The notes under the pieces are model-generated. The model saw only the letters and a list, made by a program, of their open reading frames with translations. It was not told where the DNA came from and searched no databases. Both the position numbers and the translations under genes were made by a program. Below, piece by piece: positions 16,338 to 23,973 of a stretch of DNA of 64,000 bases. Source of the stretch: Planctomycetota bacterium (GTDB lineage Bacteria; Planctomycetota; UBA8742; UBA2392); contig JAHBXZ010000003.1 of NCBI GenBank assembly GCA_019636215.1, positions 62,001 to 126,000 on the forward strand, read 5' to 3'. Each line of letters begins with the position of its first letter. The first letter of the stretch is position 1.

Positions 16338-17014
16338 CACGCTTCCTTGGGCGGCCGCGCCGGGCGCGGCAGAACCAGCACACTTGGCGGTTTGGTCGGG
16401 CAGGCGTGTACGCACAGCCCGCACCCGGTGCACACACGGCTGTCCACTTTCGGCACGGTCGCGTCAAAGTCAATCGCATTGGGTTCCAGCGGACAGGCGT
16501 CGTGGCAGGCCCTGCAGGACTTATTCTGGTAGCCCAGGCAGGAATCCGGCTGGATCACGGCAATGCCGATGCGGATCTCCCCCACCGGGGTCGGCCTCAG
16601 CGCGCCGGTCGGGCAGGCCGACATGCAATCGCCACACAGTGTGCAGGCACCATGGTTGGGCCGCAGGACAGGTGTGCCCTTGGGCGGGCCCTCGTTGTCT
16701 GCGGCCAGGTGCAGAACGTGTTCGGGGCAGGCATCCACACACTTGCCGCAACGCGAGCAGGCCTCCAGAAACGGGACTTCATGCAGCGCGCCCGGCGGCC
16801 GGAAGAACCTGCGGCCATGCATGTCTTCGAAATCACGGCTGGCAGGAACGGGCGACTTGCCCTCTTCGTAAAGCCGCCGGAACAGGTCGCCGTCAAAGTT
16901 CTGCACCAGCCTGCCGCCAGGGACCATGCGCGTGGCATACTTTGCGGCCTCGCCGGCGAATTGCCGCATCGAGTTGCGCCGGTCAGGATCAGTCGGGCTT
17001 GTGGAATCACCCAT
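16337..17014 (-). CDS. Ferredoxin-type protein with four [4Fe-4S] motifs (NapG/MauM-like)
   Basis: 225 residues, soluble. Four cysteine groups are visible: CSRCGKCVDACP, CTLCGDCMSACP, a third reading CLGYQNKSCRACHDACP, and CTGCGLCVHACP. This four-motif layout is typical of NapF/NapG/MauM-type electron-transfer proteins. The first about 60 residues contain twin arginines in DPDRRNSMRQFAG, but no hydrophobic stretch follows, so Tat export is unlikely. No nitrate reductase or amine dehydrogenase genes are in the window, so its redox partner is unknown. It is coupled to the cysteine desulfurase gene by a TGATG overlap. Confidence 0.88.
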   Translation of the reverse strand: MGDSTSPTDPDRRNSMRQFAGEAAKYATRMVPGGRLVQNFDGDLFRRLYEEGKSPVPASRDFEDMHGRRFFRPPGALHEVPFLEACSRCGKCVDACPEHVLHLAADNEGPPKGTPVLRPNHGACTLCGDCMSACPTGALRPTPVGEIRIGIAVIQPDSCLGYQNKSCRACHDACPLEPNAIDFDATVPKVDSRVCTGCGLCVHACPTKPPSVLVLPRPARPPKEA

Positions 17015-17052
17015 TTCCAGAGATTAGCCGCAAGCGCGCTGCAGCAACAGCG

Positions 17053-17889
17053 TCAGACCCATTGGGGCTCGGCAGCCGAAGTGATGATGCCGGCCTCGCG
17101 CCCAAGACGCAGGAACAACTTCGCGGCCTGCATGCCGGAGTCACCGATATCCACGGTGTAGTGGTTCACGTACATGCCCACAAACTTGTCGGCCCGGGCG
17201 CGGTCCAGGCCGCGGCCATAGCTCAGGGCGTGGTCCAGCGCCTCCTGACGGTGCTTCAGGGCGTAGTCGATGCTGGCCGAAAAACAGCGCGAGAACTGGG
17301 CAATCGTCTCATGGCCAAGGTCGCGGCGGGCCACGTTGCAGCCCAGCGGCAAAGGCAACTCGTGTTTGGTGAACCACCATTCACCCAGGTCTACAAGCTT
17401 GAACAGCTTCAGGTCGTTGTAGGTGACCTGGCCTTCGTGGATGATCACGCCGGCGTCGACCTCGCCCTTCAACACGGCGTCCTGAACGGTATTGAAGTTC
17501 ATGTTCACGACCTGCACTCGCGGGTTGTAGAGCTTCAGTGCCAATGTCGCGCTGGTCAGCGGCCCGGGCACGGCAACGCGTTTGCCGTCAAGTTCTTGAG
17601 GGTTCATCGGCTCGCGGGTGACAATGATCGGGCCATAGCGGTCACCCATGCTGGCTCCCGCGCGGGTAATCACGTACTTGTCGGCGATGTAAGGGTAGGC
17701 GTGGTAGCTGCAGGCAGTCACTTCAAGTTCGCCGGTTCTTGCGCGCTGGTTCAGTGTCTCGATGTCACACAGCTCGTGCCTGATGTCCAGCCAGCCGGTG
17801 TCAACCTTGTGGTTGACCAGCGCATGGAACATGAACGCGTCGTCGGCGTCTGGACTGTGGGCGACAGTGATAGTCTTCTTGGCAGGCAT
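17053..17889 (-). CDS. mqnD: MqnD-like 1,4-dihydroxy-6-naphthoate synthase (futalosine menaquinone route)
   Basis: 278 residues, periplasmic-binding-protein fold without a signal peptide. TITVAHSPDADDAFMFHAL at the start, TACSYHAYPYIADKYVI, the GASMGDRYGPIIV loop, AVPGPLTSATLAL and VDAGVIIHEGQVTY match the MqnA/MqnD family, MqnD best. It converts cyclic dehypoxanthine futalosine to 1,4-dihydroxy-6-naphthoate. ATG 17889 gives the family N-terminus; a longer frame to 17988 adds an Arg-rich stretch unlike the family. No other futalosine genes are in the window. It lies between the HD-GYP gene and the ferredoxin gene with short gaps. Confidence 0.87.
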   Translation of the reverse strand: MPAKKTITVAHSPDADDAFMFHALVNHKVDTGWLDIRHELCDIETLNQRARTGELEVTACSYHAYPYIADKYVITRAGASMGDRYGPIIVTREPMNPQELDGKRVAVPGPLTSATLALKLYNPRVQVVNMNFNTVQDAVLKGEVDAGVIIHEGQVTYNDLKLFKLVDLGEWWFTKHELPLPLGCNVARRDLGHETIAQFSRCFSASIDYALKHRQEALDHALSYGRGLDRARADKFVGMYVNHYTVDIGDSGMQAAKLFLRLGREAGIITSAAEPQWV

Positions 17890-18000
17890 CGGGTTTCGGT
17901 TGCGCGGCGCGGATTGAAGCCGTTTCCGCCGCAGCCAACCCGCATGCCCGCGGCACCCTGACGCTAATGCGTGACGCAAAATGCGCAATCGGCAGTCAGG

Positions 18001-20103
18001 TCAGCGCGCAGCTTTCTGTGCCTCGGTGGCGTTGTCCATGCGCACGACTTTCAGCTTCAGCTTCTCCCAGATCTTCGTATTCACGAACAGATCCACGACC
18101 TCCGGGTCAAGGTCACCGTCTTTGGCCATGGCCTGTAGAATCTGGATGGCCCTCTCCAGCGGTATGGCCGGCTTGTAGGGCCGGTCGCTGGCCGTCAGGC
18201 TGTCAAACACGTCGGCCACAGCCATCAGGCGCGAACCCAACGGCGTTTCCGCCGCCGGCACACCGTTGGGGTAGCCCTTGCTGTTCATCTTTTCGTGGTG
18301 CTGGCCGGCGATCTCGGGCACCCGGGCCAGGTCCGGTGTCCAGGGGATGCGCTTGAGAAACGCCCAGCTGTCCGCCACGTGGTTCTCGATCTCGCGGCGT
18401 TCGGCGTCGTTCAAGGTTCCCTTGCGGGTCTGCAGGCTAAGGTAGTCTTCTTCGTTCAGCAGCGCGAACGTGTCACCGTTGAAACGCCACGGGTTGTCGT
18501 GAATGGACTTCAGCCGCGCGAGTTTCTCGTCCGTCATGAACAACGGCTTGGAATGTTCCAGCAGGAACTTCACATCACTATCCAGCCGCGCGAGGTCGGC
18601 CTGCATGACCTGCCGCAGTGCCGGAACTTCTGCCTGCCGGCCCTCGGCAATCAGCCTTGCCTCGCGCTCCAGGGCATCCAGGCGGATCTCGCGCCGCACA
18701 ATCTCTCCGCGAAACTCAATCGCCTGCTGCTGCGATGGATACAGCTTCTCGGCCTTCTGCAGCACATGCTCGCGTACACCGATCTTGCCGAAGTCGTGCA
18801 GAAGACCAGCGTAGTGAAGTTCGGTCATCTCTTCGTCGGTGAAGCTGACGTCCCTGAAAGTTCCTGACTTGTCCTTATTGACCTCGTCGGCCAGCGCCAT
18901 GGTTATGCGGTCTACGCGGCCGGAATGGCCGGCAGTGCTTGGATCGCGCTGCTCAATCGCACCGACACAGGCAATCACGAATCTCTCGAACAGGTTGGCT
19001 ATCGCGTCCAGCAGCCGCACGTTTTCAATGGCAACGCCGGCCTGGCTGCTCAGGCTGGCGGCGATCTGAAGGTCTTCTTCGCTGAAGGGCAGTACCAGCT
19101 TGTCGGTTTCGTCAGGCGTCAGGCGGCGGCGCGGGTCGCGTTTGCGGTTAATCAGCTGCACTACGCCCACCACTTCGTCGCTGGTGTTCTTCAGCGGCAC
19201 TGTCAGCATCGATCGAGTGTGGTAGCCATACTTCACATCGATGCTGTTGTTGAACCGGTACGGCGCGCTTTCCGGCAGGTGGTAGACGTCCTCAATGGCA
19301 ACCATCTCGCCGGTCAAGGCCGCGTAGCCGGCAATACTTTCCATGTTGGCCGGAAACACAATCTGCTGAAACGGAATCTCAACACTGTCGTTCTGGGCCG
19401 CTGCAAAGCGCAGGCTGAACACCTGCCGCGTAAGGTCAGCCCGTCGTACTGCCATGGCCCGTGTGCGTTTCTCGGCCTTGCCCAGTACCTTGCGGCCCGA
19501 AGCCCCGGCGCCGGTGCCGCGCTCGATGATGTAAATGCTGCCCGCGTCGGCATCGAGAATGTTGCGGGCTTCCGTCAGCACAACTTCCAGCAGTTCATCA
19601 AGCTGGCGGATGTCCGACAGGGCTGTGCCGATGCGGTTCAGGCGGACCAGCCGGTCGCGGGATCCCGACTGTGAACCCTCAGAAAACGCGCGGCCGCGAA
19701 GCCATGCCAGCTCCCGTGCCCGGCGCAGGATGCGCTGGACGTCGGCAGGCGACGGCGGGAAGTCCATGTGCCCGTCAATCTCTGTATCTTCGGCCACGCG
19801 GGCGCCGAAGGTAACCACCACAGCCGAAGGGGCCCGTTCGCCTACGAAGTCGGCCGGAGGCGGCGAGCCCTGGGTATCGGAAATCAGGCAGCAGCCATCA
19901 CGCAAGCTTGTGGCGCCGGCGGCCTGGGGCGAATCAAGTTCCACAACCTGGTCGCGATCCGCACTGAAATGCCGGTTGGACTGAAGCGCCGCAATCACGG
20001 CAGCCCGGCGCGCGGCGTCATCGCTGTAAACATGTACCGCCAGTGGCTGAACACCGGCCGTTATCGGCAGTCGCTTGTACAGGCGCGAGGTCGGGGTGCG
20101 CAT
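18001..20103 (-). CDS. GAF-HD-GYP protein, probable cyclic-di-GMP phosphodiesterase
   Basis: 700 residues. Residues 20-130 look like a degenerate receiver-type alpha/beta domain. A GAF domain spans about 155-365 (LLEVVLTEARNILDADAGSIYII ... SMLTVPLKN..EVVGVVQLINR). The HD-GYP domain starts at about 375: GHSGRVDRIT (H393), LLHDFGKIGV (H436-D437), then a helical insertion of about 140 residues before HHEKMNSKGYPNG and ALADVFDSLTA-like VADVFDSLTASDRPYKP. The metal ligands and GYP motif are intact, so hydrolysis of cyclic-di-GMP is likely. The long insertion between HD and GYP is unusual. The protein is soluble; the GAF domain probably senses a small ligand. Confidence 0.9.
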   Translation of the reverse strand: MRTPTSRLYKRLPITAGVQPLAVHVYSDDAARRAAVIAALQSNRHFSADRDQVVELDSPQAAGATSLRDGCCLISDTQGSPPPADFVGERAPSAVVVTFGARVAEDTEIDGHMDFPPSPADVQRILRRARELAWLRGRAFSEGSQSGSRDRLVRLNRIGTALSDIRQLDELLEVVLTEARNILDADAGSIYIIERGTGAGASGRKVLGKAEKRTRAMAVRRADLTRQVFSLRFAAAQNDSVEIPFQQIVFPANMESIAGYAALTGEMVAIEDVYHLPESAPYRFNNSIDVKYGYHTRSMLTVPLKNTSDEVVGVVQLINRKRDPRRRLTPDETDKLVLPFSEEDLQIAASLSSQAGVAIENVRLLDAIANLFERFVIACVGAIEQRDPSTAGHSGRVDRITMALADEVNKDKSGTFRDVSFTDEEMTELHYAGLLHDFGKIGVREHVLQKAEKLYPSQQQAIEFRGEIVRREIRLDALEREARLIAEGRQAEVPALRQVMQADLARLDSDVKFLLEHSKPLFMTDEKLARLKSIHDNPWRFNGDTFALLNEEDYLSLQTRKGTLNDAERREIENHVADSWAFLKRIPWTPDLARVPEIAGQHHEKMNSKGYPNGVPAAETPLGSRLMAVADVFDSLTASDRPYKPAIPLERAIQILQAMAKDGDLDPEVVDLFVNTKIWEKLKLKVVRMDNATEAQKAAR

Positions 20104-20144
20104 GGCCGAAGTATAGCCCGGAAGGTGTAGCCGATCACGCGGGT

Positions 20145-20978
20145 TTACCGCAGACGCGCAGTGGTTGTGCGCTTGGTCCAGTCAAACTTCAGGCGCAGGG
20201 TATCGAAATAGCTGCGCGTCGGGTGCGCAACCAGGGTCATCGGCACCGGGGACTTTTCGATCGTCAGCGTGTCGCCCGCTTTCAGTGTGATTGTGCCCTG
20301 ACCGTCCATGGTGGCGGTGATGCTGTCGCCGTCGTGCAGCTCCACCAGCAAGGGGCCCACAGCGGGCACAACAAGCGGCCGGATACTGAGCGTGTGCGGG
20401 CAGATCGGGGTCATCACAACGGCGTCAAGATTCGGGTGCAGCAGCGGCCCGCCCGCGCTCAGGTTGTACGCGGTACTGCCCAGCGGGGTGCTTAGGATCA
20501 ATCCGTCGCCATAGTAACTGGCGACGTCGGCATCGCCTGCGCTGACATGCACCGTTGGCATGCGTTCTTCTGGGGCGCGAAGCATGACGATATCGTTCAA
20601 GACGACCACTTCATCCCGTTGCCCGCCGTGCCTAACAACCACTTTCAGCATCAGCGATTGACGTGTAGGCAAGCGCCCATTGACGGCATCCTCCAGGCGC
20701 ACCAGAAGCTCTGGCAACTCGTACTCCGCCAGAAACCCGAACTTGCCGAAGTTGACGCCAAGAACAGGTACTTGATGAGCCCCCAGTCGCCGCACGGAGC
20801 GCAGCAGGCTGCCGTCTCCGCCGAAGTTGATCACCAGGTCAGGGTGGAGGTTTTCAACGTCCAGCGACTGGTCAAGATCCACAAGCACATCCCTGGCCAG
20901 TTCGCGGGCCAAGGGCTCCACCTGCGCAATTGCGTGTTTCACGTCGGCGCGTCTGCCATCACCGGCCAGCAGAATCAT
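20145..20978 (-). CDS. nadK: NAD kinase
   Basis: Phosphorylates NAD to NADP. 277 residues. GGDGS at 53-57, NFGKFGFLAE, the catalytic segment GDGLILSTPLGSTAYNLSAGGPL and CPHTLSIRPLVVP are all family signatures. ATG 20978 overlaps the dxs stop by four bases (ATGA), indicating translational coupling. NADPH is used by the next enzyme of the MEP pathway (Dxr), so the pairing is metabolically sensible, though that link is inference. Confidence 0.95.
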   Translation of the reverse strand: MILLAGDGRRADVKHAIAQVEPLARELARDVLVDLDQSLDVENLHPDLVINFGGDGSLLRSVRRLGAHQVPVLGVNFGKFGFLAEYELPELLVRLEDAVNGRLPTRQSLMLKVVVRHGGQRDEVVVLNDIVMLRAPEERMPTVHVSAGDADVASYYGDGLILSTPLGSTAYNLSAGGPLLHPNLDAVVMTPICPHTLSIRPLVVPAVGPLLVELHDGDSITATMDGQGTITLKAGDTLTIEKSPVPMTLVAHPTRSYFDTLRLKFDWTKRTTTARLR

Positions 20979-22963
20979 CCCACCACGCCACTGCCCGTTG
21001 GCACGGTGCGCCTGGAATCAGGGCGTGCCGCGCCTTGGCGCAGTCCCATGCGTTTCTCGATGCTGGCTGCGATGCCCGCCGGGTCCAGGCCGACTTCACT
21101 TAAGACCTCGCAGCGGGCGCCGTGATCGACAAAGCGGTCCTCAATAGCCAGGATCTCGATCTTGTTGGCGTCCAGCCGCGCCCGGTTGGCGAACTCCAGC
21201 ACATGCGAACCAAACCCGCCACGCCGGCAATGTTCTTCAACGGTGAACACAAATGGCATTTTCTCAATCAAGGGCGCAAACAGTGCTTCGTCCAGCGGCT
21301 TGGCAAAGCGTGCGTTGACGACGGTAAGTTTCTTGCCGTACCGTCCCGCGACAATCTCGGCGGCTTCCATGGCATGGTACACCATCGAGCCGTAGGCGAA
21401 CACGACGCCATCGGCGCCCTCCTGCAGGATCTCGGCTTTGCCGAGTTCCAGCGGCGTCTTGTGCTCGTACTCCTGTTCCGGGCGTGCAGAGTTGGTACGC
21501 GGAAAGCGAACAGCAGCCGGCAGCCCGAGTTCAAGGCCGAACTCCATCATGTTGCGAAGCTCGGTTGCATCTCGCGGCGCCATCAGCACGAAATTCGGAA
21601 GCATGCTGATGTAGGCAATATCGAACACACCATTGTGCGTGGCACCGTCAGGGCCAACCAGGCCGGCCCGGTCCAGCGCCAGTAGCACCGGCAACTTGAT
21701 CAGAGCGAGTTCCTGGAACAACTGGTCAACGCTGCGTTGCAGGAATGTGCTGTAAATGGCGCACAGCGGTTTCATGCCACCGAGTTTCAGACCCTGTGCG
21801 AAGCCAACGGCGTGCTGCTCGGCCATGCCGACGTCAAACACGCGTTCGGGGTACTTCTTCTGCACAATCTCCAGGCCTGTGCCCTGCAGCATGGCTGCCG
21901 TGATCGCGACAACTTTGGGATCACGCGACATCAACTCCTGGGTTTTTTCCACGAACACGTCGGTGTAAGACGGGCCGCCCATGCGGGCGAACTCTTTCGG
22001 CAGGTGCGAAGTGAGCTTGCTGCTGGTCTTAGCCGCGTGGTAGGCATAGTGATCCGGGACGTCGTCCTTGAACCCCTTGCCCTTCTTGGTCAGCACATGC
22101 AGCAGCACGGGCTTGGGCACGCGCGCGATGTTTTCAAAAGCCTCCAGCAGCGCGTCGATGTCATGGCCGTCAATTGGCCCGTAGTAGAAGTATCCCAACT
22201 CCTCAAACAGCACACCGGGGTGCGTTGCCGGCATCAGGCCGTGCATGCCTGCCTTGACATGATCCAGCACATCATGCAGGGCCTTGCCCACCGAGCCAGT
22301 GGACTCTTCCAGCGACTTCAACACGCGCTTGATGTCGCGCTTGGCCGATGTGTAGGCATGGCTGGTGCGGAACTTGCTGAAGTAGCTGGCCAGTGCGCCC
22401 GTCGCCGGGCCGATGCCGTGTTCATTGTCGTTCAGGATGACAAGGTACTTAAGGTCGCGCAGGTCACCGCCGTGGTTCAAGGCCTCCAGCGCCTGGCCTT
22501 CCTGCAGCGCGCCATCGCCAATCACGGCAACACTGGTGCGATCTGCGTGGCCCAACTGCTTGTTGGCAATCGCAATGCCCAGCGCTGTGCTGAGGCTGGT
22601 GCCGCCGTGGCCGGTTTTCACCAAGTCGTATGGACTCTCTTTTGGGTCAGGAAACCCGGAGATGCCATGATACTGGCGCAGGCCACCAAACTGACTGCGC
22701 CTGCCTGTCAACAGCTTGTGTGGGTAGCACTGATGCCCAACGTCGTACACCACGCTGTCGTGGTTCAGCATCTTGTAGTGATAGTGCAGGGCAATCGTCA
22801 GTTCAACCGTGCCAAGGCCTGAACCCAGGTGGCCGCCCGTGCGGCCGGACACGCTTTCAATGATGAACTCGCGCATCTCCTGCGCGAGCTTGGGCAGATC
22901 GCGAACATCCAGCAGTTTCAGGCCGTCTGGCGTATCAGCCTTCTCAAGAAGCGGATATGGCAT
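20975..22963 (-). CDS. dxs: 1-deoxy-D-xylulose-5-phosphate synthase
   Basis: First step of the MEP isoprenoid pathway: condenses pyruvate and glyceraldehyde-3-phosphate using thiamine diphosphate. 662 residues. GHQCYPHKLLTGR, GHGGTSLSTALG, the ThDP motif GDGALQEGQALEALN...NDN, YYGPIDGHD, MAEQHAVGFAQGL, DRAGLVGPDGATHNG and VRFPR are present. Several differ slightly from the usual DXS wording (GHQCYP for GHQAYP, GHGGTS for GHSSTS), marking a divergent branch. ATG 22963 has GGGGAAGG directly upstream; the frame continues far upstream but without similarity. It lies between ispA and nadK. Confidence 0.95.
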   Translation of the reverse strand: MPYPLLEKADTPDGLKLLDVRDLPKLAQEMREFIIESVSGRTGGHLGSGLGTVELTIALHYHYKMLNHDSVVYDVGHQCYPHKLLTGRRSQFGGLRQYHGISGFPDPKESPYDLVKTGHGGTSLSTALGIAIANKQLGHADRTSVAVIGDGALQEGQALEALNHGGDLRDLKYLVILNDNEHGIGPATGALASYFSKFRTSHAYTSAKRDIKRVLKSLEESTGSVGKALHDVLDHVKAGMHGLMPATHPGVLFEELGYFYYGPIDGHDIDALLEAFENIARVPKPVLLHVLTKKGKGFKDDVPDHYAYHAAKTSSKLTSHLPKEFARMGGPSYTDVFVEKTQELMSRDPKVVAITAAMLQGTGLEIVQKKYPERVFDVGMAEQHAVGFAQGLKLGGMKPLCAIYSTFLQRSVDQLFQELALIKLPVLLALDRAGLVGPDGATHNGVFDIAYISMLPNFVLMAPRDATELRNMMEFGLELGLPAAVRFPRTNSARPEQEYEHKTPLELGKAEILQEGADGVVFAYGSMVYHAMEAAEIVAGRYGKKLTVVNARFAKPLDEALFAPLIEKMPFVFTVEEHCRRGGFGSHVLEFANRARLDANKIEILAIEDRFVDHGARCEVLSEVGLDPAGIAASIEKRMGLRQGAARPDSRRTVPTGSGVVG

Positions 22964-23073
22964 TCCTTCCCCTGCGTTGCGAGGTGCCCCCTCGCGGAAG
23001 GGTGATCTTAGCGGCCCGTTGACATGACCGCCAGTCGCGAGACAGCGCCACCGGTTGCGACGATTAGCACCGA

Positions 23074-23973
23074 CTAATGTGTGCGCGCGACGAAGTAATC
23101 CGCAATCGCCATCAACGCCTGCGGGTCGGGCAGATCCTTGATCTCGGCTATCGCACCTGCCACCAACTCTTGAGCGTGGGCCTTTGCTTTGTCGCGTCCC
23201 ATGACGCGGGGGTAAGTCATCTTGTCGGCGTCGCGATCTTTGCCTGGCGATTTGCCCAGCTGCTCGGCTGTTGCGGTTTCGTCCAGGATGTCGTCCACCA
23301 CCTGAAACGCCAAGCCGATCTGGCGGCCATAGGCTCGCAGCCTGGCTTGCGTCGCGGCGTTGGCCCCGCCGACGATCGCGCCGCACACCACGGCGGCCGT
23401 GATCAGCGCGCCTGTCTTGTGCTCGTGGATATAGCGCAGACGGGCAATGTCCGGTGCCGCGCCCTCGCTTTCCAGGTCAGCCATCTGCCCGCCGACCATG
23501 CCATCAATGCCGGCGCCAACAGCAAGCTCTCGTGCAGCCGCCACGGCCTTTGCGGGGTCCGCAACACCCTCAAGCACGGCCTGAAACGCAAAGGTGTTCA
23601 TGGCATCGCCGGCAAGGATCGCGGTGGCATCGTCAAAGGCCTTGTGGCATGTCGGCCGCCCGCGGCGAAGGTCGTCGTTGTCCATGGCCGGCAGGTCGTC
23701 GTGAATCAAGCTATAGGTGTGGATCATCTCCAGCGCGGCCGCGACGGGCATTGCGTCGTCCAGCTTCCCGCCCACGGCGTCGCAGGCTGCAAACACGAGC
23801 AACGGCCGCAGGCGCTTGCCACCGGCGTACAGGGAATAGTTCATGGCATCTACAAGGCGGCGGGGCGCGGCGGAGTCCGGCCACGCAAAGCGCCGAAGCG
23901 CCTGCTCGACCTTTGGGCTTAGCCGGTCAAGCAGGCGCTCGAAGGGATGTTGCTGTGCAGCAGAATCAGGCAC
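23074..23973 (-). CDS. ispA: Polyprenyl (farnesyl/geranylgeranyl) diphosphate synthase
   Basis: Chain-elongating prenyltransferase, 299 residues. YAGGKRLRPLL binds diphosphate. The first aspartate-rich motif is HDDLPAMDNDDLRRG (about 91-105) and the second is FQVVDDILDETA, with KTGALI between them. The first motif has the DDxxxxD spacing of bacterial FPP/GGPP synthases; product length cannot be fixed from sequence. Its start overlaps the end of the secretin gene by eight bases, so it is read from the pilus operon. dxs follows after 110 bases. Confidence 0.93.
   Translation of the reverse strand: MPDSAAQQHPFERLLDRLSPKVEQALRRFAWPDSAAPRRLVDAMNYSLYAGGKRLRPLLVFAACDAVGGKLDDAMPVAAALEMIHTYSLIHDDLPAMDNDDLRRGRPTCHKAFDDATAILAGDAMNTFAFQAVLEGVADPAKAVAAARELAVGAGIDGMVGGQMADLESEGAAPDIARLRYIHEHKTGALITAAVVCGAIVGGANAATQARLRAYGRQIGLAFQVVDDILDETATAEQLGKSPGKDRDADKMTYPRVMGRDKAKAHAQELVAGAIAEIKDLPDPQALMAIADYFVARTH

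Noticed and set aside
15060..16532. Plus-strand open frame of 490 codons across the desulfurase and aroA genes
   Set aside because: It runs opposite two well-supported genes with overlapping starts and has no recognisable protein features.
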